The notes under the pieces were generated by a model. The model had not been told where the DNA came from. It worked only from the letters and a program-made list of their open reading frames with translations, and made no database searches. A stretch of DNA of 37,943 bases from an uncultured Porphyromonadaceae bacterium (GTDB lineage Bacteria > Bacteroidota > Bacteroidia > Bacteroidales > Muribaculaceae), in assembly GCA_947177035.1 (NCBI GenBank), contig CAMWSS010000023.1:1-37943 (forward strand), read 5' to 3'. This document shows positions 16,557 to 24,914 of this stretch, piece after piece (within the stretch, counting starts at the first letter, position 1; the number at the start of each line of letters is the position of its first letter). Position numbers and translations under genes: made by a program.

Positions 16557-17369
16557 ATGAACGAATTATTCTCAGTAAAAGATAAAGTCGTTGTCATCAC
16601 AGGCGGCACCGGTGTGCTCGGCGCCTGCATCGGCAGGCACCTTGCCCACGAAGGCGCCAAGGTCGTGCTTATGGGCCGCCGCAAGGATGAAGGCGATAAA
16701 ATCGTAAACGACATAGTCTCAGAAGGAGGCGAGGCGATATTCCTCGTCACCGACGTGATGGACAGCGCTGTCGTACAGCAGAATTGCGATGAAATCATTG
16801 CAAAATACGGCAGAGTGGACGCTCTGCTCAACGCCGCAGGAGGCAATATGCCCGGCGCGACCATTCAGCCCGATGGAAATATCTTCGACGTCAAGGTGAA
16901 TGAATTCCAGAAAGTGCTCGACCTGAACCTGACCGGCACCGTCATTCCCACCCAGATCTTTCTCAAGCCGATGGTCGAGGCAGGCAAGGGCGCGATTGTC
17001 AACTTCTCGTCAATGGCCGCCTTCCGCCCGTTGACACGAGTGCTCGGCTATGCCGCGGCAAAAGCCGGCATCAGCAACTTCACCGCCTTTATGGCCAATG
17101 AGATCGCCACCAAATTCACTCCGTCAATCCGCGTAAACGCCATTGCACCGGGCTTCATCCTGACCAATCAGAACAGAGCCTTGCTGACCAATCCCGATGG
17201 CTCGCTCACCGCCCGCGGAGCCGACGTGATCCGTCAGACACCGTTCAAGCGCTTCGGCAAGCCTGAAGAGCTTTGCGGCACCATACAGTATCTGATCAGT
17301 GACGCCTCGACATTCGTGACCGGAACAGTCGCTGTGGTCGATGGCGGATTCAACGTCTTTGCAATGTAA
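16557..17369 (+). CDS. SDR-family D-mannonate oxidoreductase (fructuronate reductase)
   Basis: A classical short-chain dehydrogenase of 270 residues: NAD(P)-binding TGGTGVLG near residue 17, NAAGG, catalytic Ser in NFSSM and YAAAK for Tyr/Lys. By position between uxuA and kdgK it supplies the fructuronate-to-mannonate step, which E. coli performs with the unrelated long-chain UxuB; Bacteroidota and Bacillus commonly use an SDR here. The substrate is inferred from the operon. Confidence 0.9.
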   Translation: MNELFSVKDKVVVITGGTGVLGACIGRHLAHEGAKVVLMGRRKDEGDKIVNDIVSEGGEAIFLVTDVMDSAVVQQNCDEIIAKYGRVDALLNAAGGNMPGATIQPDGNIFDVKVNEFQKVLDLNLTGTVIPTQIFLKPMVEAGKGAIVNFSSMAAFRPLTRVLGYAAAKAGISNFTAFMANEIATKFTPSIRVNAIAPGFILTNQNRALLTNPDGSLTARGADVIRQTPFKRFGKPEELCGTIQYLISDASTFVTGTVAVVDGGFNVFAM

Positions 17370-17392
17370 TAAACAAACCTCACACACAGGAT

Positions 17393-18415
17393 ATGAGTAA
17401 AATCGTAACTTTAGGCGAGATCATGCTCCGCCTGTCGCCAGCCGGATGCAAACGCTTCGTGCAGGTTGATAATTTTGACGTGATCTGGGGCGGCGGCGAA
17501 GCCAATGTGGCCGTGAGCTGCGCCAATTACGGCCATGAGGCTTTTTTCGTCAGCAAACTTCCGGCGCATGAGATCGGCCAGGCAGCAGTCAACGCTCTGC
17601 GCAGATATGGCGTTGACACCCGGTTCATTGCCCGTGGCGGCGACAGAGTCGGCATTTACTATTGCGAGACGGGGGCATCCATGCGACCGTCAAAAGTCAT
17701 CTATGACCGTGCCGGCAGCGCAATCGCAGAAGCCGATCCGTCTGATTTTGACTTCGACGCCATCATGGAAGGCGCCGACTGGTTTCACTGGAGCGGCATC
17801 ACTCCGGCCATCTCCGACAAGGCGGCCGAACTGACAAGGCTCGCGTGCGAGGCGGCAAAACGCCACGGCGTGACAGTGAGTGTAGACCTTAACTTCCGCA
17901 AGAAACTGTGGACAAGCGAAAAGGCGATCTCAGTGATGCGTCCGCTGATGAAATATGTCGACGTGTGCATCGGCAACGAAGAGGATGCCGAACTGTGTCT
18001 CGGCTTCAAACCCGAAGCCGACGTCGAGGGGGGCAACACCGATGCCGAAGGCTACAAAGGGATCTTTGAGTCCATGATGAGAGAGTTCGGGTTCAGATAT
18101 GTTGTGTCCACACTCCGTGAGTCGTTCTCTGCGACACACAACGGATGGAAGGCCATGATATATGACGGCAAGGAATTCTATCAGAGCAAGCGCTATGACA
18201 TCAGTCCGATCATAGACCGCGTCGGCGGCGGCGACAGTTTTTCGGGCGGCCTGATTCATGGACTGCTGACCAAGGCGAGCCAGGGCGAGGCTCTGGAGTT
18301 TGCCGTTGCGGCATCAGCATTGAAGCACACAATCGCCGGCGACTTCAATCTGGTCAGTGAGTCGGAAGTCGAATCTCTGGCCGGCGGAAATGCCAACGGC
18401 CGCGTTCAACGCTAA
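17393..18415 (+). CDS. kdgK: 2-keto-3-deoxygluconate kinase (PfkB family)
   Basis: Phosphorylates KDG to KDPG. PfkB features: N-terminal GEIMLRLSP with the [15 protein letters not shown] substrate motif, and the C-terminal [18 protein letters not shown] that carries the anion hole and catalytic Asp. The usual GAGD reads GGGD here; the Asp is kept, so the enzyme should be active. Length 340 is normal. It starts 24 bases after the SDR gene and is followed 15 bases later by eda. Confidence 0.95.
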   Translation: MSKIVTLGEIMLRLSPAGCKRFVQVDNFDVIWGGGEANVAVSCANYGHEAFFVSKLPAHEIGQAAVNALRRYGVDTRFIARGGDRVGIYYCETGASMRPSKVIYDRAGSAIAEADPSDFDFDAIMEGADWFHWSGITPAISDKAAELTRLACEAAKRHGVTVSVDLNFRKKLWTSEKAISVMRPLMKYVDVCIGNEEDAELCLGFKPEADVEGGNTDAEGYKGIFESMMREFGFRYVVSTLRESFSATHNGWKAMIYDGKEFYQSKRYDISPIIDRVGGGDSFSGGLIHGLLTKASQGEALEFAVAASALKHTIAGDFNLVSESEVESLAGGNANGRVQR

Positions 18416-18429
18416 AATTTCAGTCAATA

Positions 18430-19104
18430 ATGGCAAGATTTGATAAACTTACAGTTCTGCTGAAGATCAGGCAGACTCCTGTCGTTCCGGTTTTCTACCA
18501 TAGCGACGCAGCCACCGCATGCCAGGTGCTCAAAGCATGTTACGACGGTGGAATCCGGGCATTTGAGTTCACAAACAGAGGCGACTTCGCGCATGAGGTG
18601 TTTGCCGAAGTTGTTAAATTCGCGGCCAGAGAATGTCCGGAAATGGCAATCGGAGTAGGCTCTGTGACAGAACCCGCCACCGCCGCCCTTTACATCCAGC
18701 TGGGGGCATGCTTTGTTGTCGGCCCGCTGTTCAACCCCGACGTCGCCAGGACGTGCAACCGGCGCGGCATAGCCTACACTCCCGGCTGCGGCAGCGTTTC
18801 GGAAGTGGGCTTCGCGCAGGAAGCGGGCTGTGACCTTTGCAAGGTCTTTCCCGGCGACGTGCTCGGCCCGAAATTCGTGAAAGGGCTTCTGGCTCCGATG
18901 CCATGGTCAAAACTGATGGTTACCGGCGGAGTCGAGCCTTCGGCTGAAAATCTTGAAGCATGGTTTTCGGCCGGCGTGTTCTGCGTCGGGATGGGCTCCA
19001 AACTGTTTCCCAAAGACCGCATTGCCGCTGAAGACTGGGAGTATATCTCCGACAAATGCCGTGAAGCAGTTTCGGTGGCCCGACGCCATCAGAAAATGGC
19101 ATGA
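18430..19104 (+). CDS. eda: KDPG/KHG aldolase
   Basis: Cleaves KDPG to pyruvate and glyceraldehyde-3-phosphate. The Schiff-base Lys is K138 in LCKVFPGD and the catalytic Glu is E46 in [33 protein letters not shown] and YTPGCGS mark the class I barrel. Length 224 is normal. It is the last gene of the operon. Confidence 0.96.
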   Translation: MARFDKLTVLLKIRQTPVVPVFYHSDAATACQVLKACYDGGIRAFEFTNRGDFAHEVFAEVVKFAARECPEMAIGVGSVTEPATAALYIQLGACFVVGPLFNPDVARTCNRRGIAYTPGCGSVSEVGFAQEAGCDLCKVFPGDVLGPKFVKGLLAPMPWSKLMVTGGVEPSAENLEAWFSAGVFCVGMGSKLFPKDRIAAEDWEYISDKCREAVSVARRHQKMA

Positions 19105-19133
19105 GTCTGAGATAGGCCAATAAGAGATAACAA

Positions 19134-19184
19134 AAAAACAGCGATGCGCTCCGTCAGTCGAATCAGACTGAATGGAGCGCATCG
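19134..19184 (-). terminator. Long hairpin terminator between eda and the outer-membrane operon
   Basis: An 18-bp near-perfect inverted repeat (19142-19159 and 19166-19184, one mismatch and one extra base) around a 6-base loop. On the - strand it is followed by a T-run (A7 at 19134-19140 on +), so it best serves the outer-membrane operon ending at 19206; on the + strand the following AATTTATAAT is a weak tail for the eda transcript. Confidence 0.75.
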
Positions 19185-19205
19185 AATTTATAATAGTGTC
19201 GATTA

Positions 19206-21479
19206 TCAGAAGCGATAGGATGCGCCGAACGACACGCGCATATCTGTGGTGAAGCGGTGAGGGCTGGCAAAATCCATGATCACACGGTTGGCCCATGCGG
19301 TGACATTAGGCTCGAGATGAATGTCGATGTTGCCCGGCAGATTGTATCGGAACTGCAGGCCGGCAACCACTGCAAGACCGAGCGACGAGTCAGCGTTGCT
19401 GTTGCCGCAGAATGCCGCGCCGGCACCGAGAGCGCCGATTATGTGGAAGCGGCGGGCCGACGAGCGGTCCATCATCGAAGTGATGTTGAACATATAGTCC
19501 AGATGGGCCGTACCCACATAGAATCGTTTGCGATATCCGTTCAGCCAGTCATTGGCATAGGTTACACGCACGCCCGACACCTTCGAGAGCCAGCGGCCGA
19601 CGCTGAGGTCGAGTCCGCCGTCCATTTTCTGACGTCCGCCACTGTAGACGGCCAGAGCTCCGGCCAGCGATGCGAAATTGCGGCGTTCGCCATAGAGGGT
19701 TTCAGACAGAGTGCCACGCATGCCTTCAGGTGTGCCGAGTTTATAGTTCAGGCCGACAAGCACCCTCAGATCCGGAGTCCAGAGTCTGGTATCGTAGGCA
19801 GCCGGACCGTTGACAGCGAGCACCTGCGGCTCGATAAACAGGTCAAGATGCTCGTTCAGGCGGAAAGCGGCATGAAATCCGCCCTTGACTCCATAGGTGG
19901 CGCGCAGCGGAGAGTCATAGTTGGCGACTCCGCCCATCACGCCGATCACTCCGTGGAGATCAAATACGCGGTCGGGATCATATCCGCAGGCGGCGGTGGT
20001 CAGGCTGAGCATATAGTCGGCAGCAAGCATCGTCGAGACATAGATCGGCGAACGCGGGTAGATGTTTCCGTCGAGAGAGACACGCCATGTCGACACGGGA
20101 GTGAAGCGTTTTCCGAAACCGACAACGGCACCGGCACCCGTGCCATAGTCACCGCGCATACGGAGCGCCGGACCGGCACCAACGGTCAGGAACCAGTGCT
20201 TGGCGGGCGCATAGTCGGCATAGCTGTCGGGGAAGAGGCGGCTGAAGTCACCGACGGTATAGCGCAGGCCGACGTTCAGCGCGGCCAACGGCGAATAGGT
20301 GGCGCCAAGATTGCTGGCAAACTGACGCGACAACACGTGGACCTGCGGCTCGATAAAGAGGCCCCAGTTATGGCTCAGGCGAAACAGGGCCGTGAGCGCG
20401 GCGTTGACGCCGGGACAAACGCCGCCGCCATCATTGTCGACATATGCTGCATCCACACCGAGATTAAGCATCATCTGAAACACTTCGCGCGGACGGTATC
20501 CGCCGAAAAGGCTGTTGAGATTCAGCACATAGTCAAGCGAGGCGATGCCTGCTTTCAGGTTTTTACGGCCATTGTCATATTCGCCCATGTTCAGGCCGAC
20601 GCGGAGTCCTGACGTGCCCGAGAACATCTTGCCGACGTATGCCATGGCAGTGAGGTTGCGTTCGGTCAACATGTGTTTGGGGAAAGATGGACGGGTCATA
20701 TCCCAGATTCCGCCACCGAGGCCAAAGAAGAGATTGTCGTCCTTGCGCTGTTCAAATCCGGTGGCGCCGGCCTGACGCTGGGCACCGCGAAGAATGCGAT
20801 AGCCCAGACCGAGATTCATCGAGGCATCCATCTTAACGCGGCGCCAGTCATAGGGTCGGTCATAGCGCGTGCCGGCCAGCACCGCCATACGCGGTTCCAG
20901 ATACAGATACATCGACGGAGCGACATTGAAGCGCATCTGCATCGAAGCGCCGATGCCGAATTCATTTCCCCAGGCACCATTCTGACGTATGCGCTGATAT
21001 TCAGGGCCGACGCTACCAATAAGCTCAAACCAGCGCGACGGGTTGTAGCCTCTGAGCAGAGCGGTGAAGTTGACAAGATAGTCGGCGCGCACAGATCCGA
21101 GCCAGGCTCTCCTGGTGTCGCGGTGGACCGAGTGGATACCGCCGTCCACACCCAGACGCACGCCATGCACCGGCGTGATCCAGCCGCCGAGCTGTCCGCC
21201 GATGCGGCCTCCGGGAACCAGACGACCGCTGAATTCGTCACCGATCAACGACACTCCGACTCCGGCGCTGATAAACATATTTGTGCCGAAATTCTGTCCG
21301 GCAGGAAAGGTGTCGTTGCCGAGCGGACGCTGAAGCACGTGTTCAAGCGCATTGAATCCGGAGCTTGCACGTCCGGCGACGTTGAGCGAGGGCTTCTTGG
21401 CCGAAGCCGGCACGGTCAGGCAGAGGGCCATGACCACTGCACATATAGTCCTGCTGAATATGCTGCGGTTATTTTTCAT
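19206..21479 (-). CDS. Outer-membrane protein of four tandem beta-barrel-like repeats
   Basis: A 757-residue secreted protein: signal peptide ending VPASA, then four successive modules of about 150-180 residues. Each module has alternating beta strands rich in Gly/aromatics, a central phrase such as ADYLVNFTALLRGYNPSR, LDYVLNLNSLFGGYRPRE, ADYMLSLTTAACGYDPDR or LDYMFNITSMM, and late in the module an L/IEP[QRN] phrase (YLEPRM, FIEPQV, FIEPQV, HLEPNV). The protein ends in Phe, as outer-membrane proteins do. The function is unknown. The start at 21479 (MKNNRSIF) gives the best signal peptide and overlaps the upstream gene by 11 bases; starts at 21482 or 21488 are possible. It is the third gene of a DUF3575-OmpA operon. 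Confidence 0.75.
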   Translation of the reverse strand: MKNNRSIFSRTICAVVMALCLTVPASAKKPSLNVAGRASSGFNALEHVLQRPLGNDTFPAGQNFGTNMFISAGVGVSLIGDEFSGRLVPGGRIGGQLGGWITPVHGVRLGVDGGIHSVHRDTRRAWLGSVRADYLVNFTALLRGYNPSRWFELIGSVGPEYQRIRQNGAWGNEFGIGASMQMRFNVAPSMYLYLEPRMAVLAGTRYDRPYDWRRVKMDASMNLGLGYRILRGAQRQAGATGFEQRKDDNLFFGLGGGIWDMTRPSFPKHMLTERNLTAMAYVGKMFSGTSGLRVGLNMGEYDNGRKNLKAGIASLDYVLNLNSLFGGYRPREVFQMMLNLGVDAAYVDNDGGGVCPGVNAALTALFRLSHNWGLFIEPQVHVLSRQFASNLGATYSPLAALNVGLRYTVGDFSRLFPDSYADYAPAKHWFLTVGAGPALRMRGDYGTGAGAVVGFGKRFTPVSTWRVSLDGNIYPRSPIYVSTMLAADYMLSLTTAACGYDPDRVFDLHGVIGVMGGVANYDSPLRATYGVKGGFHAAFRLNEHLDLFIEPQVLAVNGPAAYDTRLWTPDLRVLVGLNYKLGTPEGMRGTLSETLYGERRNFASLAGALAVYSGGRQKMDGGLDLSVGRWLSKVSGVRVTYANDWLNGYRKRFYVGTAHLDYMFNITSMMDRSSARRFHIIGALGAGAAFCGNSNADSSLGLAVVAGLQFRYNLPGNIDIHLEPNVTAWANRVIMDFASPHRFTTDMRVSFGASYRF

Positions 21480-23547
21480 CATCTTCATCGCTGTTAAGAT
21501 CTTCTTCATCAAGCAAATCAACCACATCGCCATCCACTCTGGCCACTTCAATCAGCGACGGATCGAGCGCGAGTGCATTCTCCAGGTGGGAGATTGCCGT
21601 TATATAGTCATCCAGGCGGTTTGCCGCCACTGCTTTCACATATTCTTCGATGGCCGATCCGCCAAGTTTCTGCGCGCGGTTGTAGGCATGTTCGTTGTCC
21701 TTGACAGCCAGCAGCAGCAGCACTTCATTGAGCGGCGAATCTTCCGAGATTTCCTGCATCACTTCGTGATAGCGGCCATTGAGCGCGGCGCAATAGATCT
21801 TTGCCTTGTGGAATTCGGGATTATCGGGCAGATCAGCAAGCAATGAGTCGGCGCGGCTGAAACGCGCGGAGTCCATGCAGGCCACAGCCATGTCATAGCG
21901 CATCGCCATCGGGAGTGAATGGATCTTTGACTCGTCGGCAAAGAACGGTTCAAGTATCGACATCGGGTTTTCGCCACGTTCAAGCATGATGTTGGCCACT
22001 TCAGTGGCAGCCACAGCAAATTTCGGATGGGCGTTAAGTGCGTTGGTGATCACCTGCTCGCGGTCAAGCCCCATGGAGTCGGCTGCCGTGTAGAGGCGCC
22101 AGTACTGATAGCGGCTCAGGCCGGATTTGTCGGCGGCATAGAGACTGGCGATTTCGGGCAGCGTCAGCGGTCTGTAGCGCGACGAGATGATGTGATAGCG
22201 CACGCGGCGCAGCTTTGGCAGATAATCCGGCACGATCAGCGACCGATAGAAGGGCAGGCGCGTCATGCGTTGCGACCGGGCGTCGACTCCGGCATAGGAA
22301 TCGATCACGTTCTGCACCTTGTCGGCCTCGTCGTCGCGGCCGTCGGCACGGAGCAGAGTCACCACGTCGTCCCATGAAGCCACTTCGGCCTCCGAGTTCA
22401 TTTCGGCATTGCGGCGCAGCGACGGATCGACAGAGTCCATGATCATGCGCATCGCCGACTTCATGCGGGCGCCGGCCAGGCGCAAGTTGCCGTCATAGCT
22501 GCCTTCGGGCGACGCAGAGCCATAGATGGTGAAGCTCTTGAGCGTCATGTCAGGGTCGTTGCCGATTATGTGGAATTCGTTGATCAGCGACTGCATTTCG
22601 GCGGCATTGTTGCCAAGCGAGGGATCAAAATCAGATTTACCGACGGCAAAAAGCAGGTTCATCTCTCCGGCCGCGTCACAAAGCTCCATTTCCGGCATCG
22701 GCAGGAAGCGCTCCTCGTTCATCGGCGCTCCGGCCAGCTGATAGTTCAGAAAGCGCAGCGGGTTCACAGTGCCGCGCGCGATTTCAAACGTGTCGGCATA
22801 GATGATCCGGTTGTAATCCTCGAGCGACGACATCACAACGCACATGAAGTCATCGTTGGGATTGTCGACATAGAGCGAGTCTATCAGATAGATTATATTG
22901 TCGGCCCGGCGTCCGGTGGTCTTCACCTGCTGATACTTGGCCAGCGGATCTTCGGTCATGTCCCAGTCAAGCATGCGTTTCTGGGTGTCGGCATAACGCC
23001 ATCCGTCAAACACCACGGGAGTGATGAAATTGACGTGTTTGCGCGTCACGTTATATATGGCAGGCTGAATGATCATGCGCACCTGTGAGTTGAACAGACG
23101 CGGCGGGATCTTCACCTTGGTTTTCAGGCGTATGAAGTTGCCCTCCACGTCAAGATCGGCCGGCTCGGTGACCAGAGCCTTGCCCGAGCCTTTGGCCTTG
23201 ACCACGATTTCCTGCAGTTCCTGCGCCGCAGGCACCATGACCACGTCAACCGAGAGACGTCCGTTGATCGGCTCCTGGTGATCCTCACATATAATCGAAG
23301 AGAAGATCAGCGAGTCCGCGTCATCGACACTGACCGTATAGCGTCCTTCGTCATTGGTAATGCCCAGAAGTTTGTCGGACGACGCGTTATAGATCGTCAC
23401 GCCCGACAGCGGTTCGCCTGAACCCTGCTGGGTCACACGGCCGCGCACATTGATGGTACGGGCCTCGACTGAGGCGGGAACTGCCATGACCGACAGAGCC
23501 GCCAGAAGCATTGCTGCTGAATGTTTTAATCCGGTCCACATACTCAT
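21469..23547 (-). CDS. OmpA-family protein with CarboxypepD_reg-like and TPR-like regions
   Basis: 692 residues. After a signal peptide (to about 29) comes a CarboxypepD_reg-like domain (31-115: INVRGRVTQQGSGEPLSGVT), an uncharacterised middle, an OmpA_C-like peptidoglycan-binding region at about 295-370 (LFAVGKSDFDPSL, then SFTIYGSASPEGSYDGNLRLAGAR split over 338-361), and a helical C-terminal part that looks like TPR repeats, ending in an acidic tail (DEEDLNSDEDDEK). It probably links the outer membrane to peptidoglycan. The start ATG overlaps the DUF3575 stop as ATGA, supporting this start. Confidence 0.85.
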   Translation of the reverse strand: MSMWTGLKHSAAMLLAALSVMAVPASVEARTINVRGRVTQQGSGEPLSGVTIYNASSDKLLGITNDEGRYTVSVDDADSLIFSSIICEDHQEPINGRLSVDVVMVPAAQELQEIVVKAKGSGKALVTEPADLDVEGNFIRLKTKVKIPPRLFNSQVRMIIQPAIYNVTRKHVNFITPVVFDGWRYADTQKRMLDWDMTEDPLAKYQQVKTTGRRADNIIYLIDSLYVDNPNDDFMCVVMSSLEDYNRIIYADTFEIARGTVNPLRFLNYQLAGAPMNEERFLPMPEMELCDAAGEMNLLFAVGKSDFDPSLGNNAAEMQSLINEFHIIGNDPDMTLKSFTIYGSASPEGSYDGNLRLAGARMKSAMRMIMDSVDPSLRRNAEMNSEAEVASWDDVVTLLRADGRDDEADKVQNVIDSYAGVDARSQRMTRLPFYRSLIVPDYLPKLRRVRYHIISSRYRPLTLPEIASLYAADKSGLSRYQYWRLYTAADSMGLDREQVITNALNAHPKFAVAATEVANIMLERGENPMSILEPFFADESKIHSLPMAMRYDMAVACMDSARFSRADSLLADLPDNPEFHKAKIYCAALNGRYHEVMQEISEDSPLNEVLLLLAVKDNEHAYNRAQKLGGSAIEEYVKAVAANRLDDYITAISHLENALALDPSLIEVARVDGDVVDLLDEEDLNSDEDDEK

Positions 23548-24110
23548 TTGAATATATATGCGAATGAAAGCCCGAGCCTGACAGGCACGGGAAGTATACG
23601 ACTGTAATTTACATCTACCGGCTTGTTGTCAGCGCCTTTGTAGTAATATCCGCGGACTGACGCGAAGCCGACGCCGATCTCGGCCTCCATGTTCCAGTGG
23701 GAGCCAAGCACCAGGGCATATCCGTAACTGACACCCATGGCGACGGCATCTCCGCTGAAATAACGTTCGCGAAAACGCAGGCTGCACACTCCGGCAGTGG
23801 CACTAACTGCCACAAAATGACGTGCCATCGGGCGGTTGAACCAGTATCTCACCTCTGGCTCCACTCGGAAATTAGTGGTTTTTATGTCTGCCACTGACAA
23901 ACTTAACGGATTCGTGGCGACACCGAGTTGCAGCGACACGCGACGACTCAATCGTGCTTCCAGAGTAAGATTCGGAGACAAAGTGAAATACTCCAATGCG
24001 TTGGTTTTAAGCGCTATGCGCTGCGCAGCGACATCCGGAGCCAAGAATAGAGCAGAAACCATAATCGGAAGGAGCCATGCGACCTTCCTAATCCTTATAC
24101 CTAATACCAT
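23544..24110 (-). CDS. DUF3575 outer-membrane beta-barrel protein
   Basis: 188 residues: signal peptide ending APDVAAQ, then IALKTNALEYFTLSPNLTLEARLSRRVSLQ, the start of the DUF3575 barrel, with YWFNRP and a C-terminal SFAYIFK. The family is common in Bacteroidota next to OmpA-like genes, often near fimbrial loci; its function is not known. I start it at the ATG at 24110 because the promoter at 24137-24166 overlaps the further in-frame start at 24161. First gene of the three-gene outer-membrane operon. Confidence 0.85.
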   Translation of the reverse strand: MVLGIRIRKVAWLLPIMVSALFLAPDVAAQRIALKTNALEYFTLSPNLTLEARLSRRVSLQLGVATNPLSLSVADIKTTNFRVEPEVRYWFNRPMARHFVAVSATAGVCSLRFRERYFSGDAVAMGVSYGYALVLGSHWNMEAEIGVGFASVRGYYYKGADNKPVDVNYSRILPVPVRLGLSFAYIFK

Positions 24111-24136
24111 ATTGAAACGTGTGTAAAAAGCGACTG

Positions 24137-24166
24137 CAAAGGTACGAATTATTTCTGACATGACAA
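24137..24166 (-). promoter_or_regulatory. Bacteroidota-type promoter of the DUF3575-OmpA operon
   Basis: On the - strand TTG (24166-24164), 19-base spacer and TACCTTTG (24144-24137), about 26 bases before the start codon. It fixes the gene start at 24110. Confidence 0.78.
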
Positions 24167-24250
24167 TAAATCAGGAACATGTTCGACACAAAAAGAAAGC
24201 CCGGCCGTAAAAAAAACGACCGGGCACACGCTTCAGCAAAAAGCGTCATA

Positions 24251-24619
24251 TCATTTCTTTCCGTCTTTTTTTATGTTGTCAATCAGCTTTTTGGCACCGT
24301 CCTTAGTTTTGTCGTATGCCTTGACGGTGCCGGCCTTAGCCTTTTCGTAAACCTTCTTGGTGCCGTCTTTGGTCTTGTCGTATGCTTTGACAGTGCCGTC
24401 TTTGGCTTTGTTGTAGACGTCCTTCGCACCGGCTTTGGTTTTGTCAAAGGTGTTCACGGTGCCGTTTTTCACTTTTTTGTAATCCTTGCGGACTTCTTTC
24501 TTCACCTTCTTACATGTGCAGCCCACTGCGTCTTTGACATTATTGTCATTCTGGGCCAACGCTCCAAAAGCGCCAAGATGCAGAATGGCGACTGCGGCGA
24601 TCATGATCATTTTCTTCAT
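24251..24619 (-). CDS. Secreted Lys-rich protein of six 11-residue repeats
   Basis: 122 residues: signal peptide (to about residue 22, GALA-Q), a short segment with CTC (34-36), then six consecutive 11-mers at 51-116 of the form K-[ADN]-G-[TA]-[VK]-x-x-[YFI]-[DNE]-K-[TA], e.g. KDGTVKAYDKT (73-83). Very rich in Lys with few hydrophobics, it should form an amphipathic or partly disordered helix, recalling LEA group 3 repeats and apolipoprotein-like 11-mers. No function is assignable. Adjacent 33/66-base repeats are visible in the DNA, so the repeat number may vary between strains. It is a single gene behind a long leader with an internal terminator. Confidence 0.8.
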   Translation of the reverse strand: MKKMIMIAAVAILHLGAFGALAQNDNNVKDAVGCTCKKVKKEVRKDYKKVKNGTVNTFDKTKAGAKDVYNKAKDGTVKAYDKTKDGTKKVYEKAKAGTVKAYDKTKDGAKKLIDNIKKDGKK

Positions 24620-24704
24620 AACGATTTCTTGTTTTTTAGTACAACATTATGACATCATAACCGCCAATCAGAGTTAAAGGTTGGTTTACAAGCGTTTAAA
24701 CTTG

Positions 24705-24788
24705 TTAATCACCGACAGAGGCAGGTAGCAAAAAAAATTGATTGTCATCACGACAACCAATCTTAGTTAACCTTAAATCTAATACCAT
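24705..24788 (-). CDS. Possible 27-residue leader peptide (attenuator)
   Basis: A short frame starting ATG at 24788, a few bases after the expected transcription start, and ending TAA at 24705-24707. It reads MVLDLRLTKIGCRDDNQFFL and continues LPASVGD. It runs through the terminator hairpin at 24730-24762, the layout of a translated attenuator. No homology is recognised; translation is not demonstrated. Confidence 0.35.
   Translation of the reverse strand: MVLDLRLTKIGCRDDNQFFLLPASVGD
24730..24762 (-). terminator. Intrinsic terminator inside the leader of the 11-mer repeat gene
   Basis: On the - strand an 11-nt arm (24762-24752, GATTGGTTGTC) pairs through two G-U pairs with the arm ending at 24738, loop GTGAT, followed by T8 (A8 at 24730-24737 on +). 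It lies about 35-65 bases after the promoter and 110 bases before the start of the repeat-protein gene, so it would yield a ~65-base RNA unless read through. Confidence 0.7.
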
Positions 24789-24801
24789 GAAAAACACATT
24801 G

Positions 24802-24833
24802 CAAAGGTAGGCATTTTTTTCTACCCCACAAAA
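24802..24833 (-). promoter_or_regulatory. Bacteroidota-type promoter upstream of the leader and 11-mer repeat gene
   Basis: On the - strand TTTTG (to 24829), 19-base spacer, TACCTTTG (24809-24802). Together with 24620-24914 (295 bases without a conventional gene) this defines a leader of about 175 bases containing a small frame and a terminator. Confidence 0.8.
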
Positions 24834-24914
24834 TATTTTCAAGAAGAAATCGTATTTTTTAACTTTTTTGAAACATTTTGAATGTTTTTAATAGACAATC
24901 CGAGCAAATTGCCG

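Noticed and set aside
19257-21497. Long + strand frames (up to about 450 codons) opposite the four-barrel protein
   Set aside because: The - strand frame has a signal peptide, internal repeats and a terminal Phe; the + frames show none of these and no promoter.
24251-24469. Repeated 33-base DNA units as a CRISPR array
   Set aside because: Repeats are contiguous, in frame and encode 11-mers; there are no spacers and no cas genes. No CRISPR array was seen anywhere in the window.
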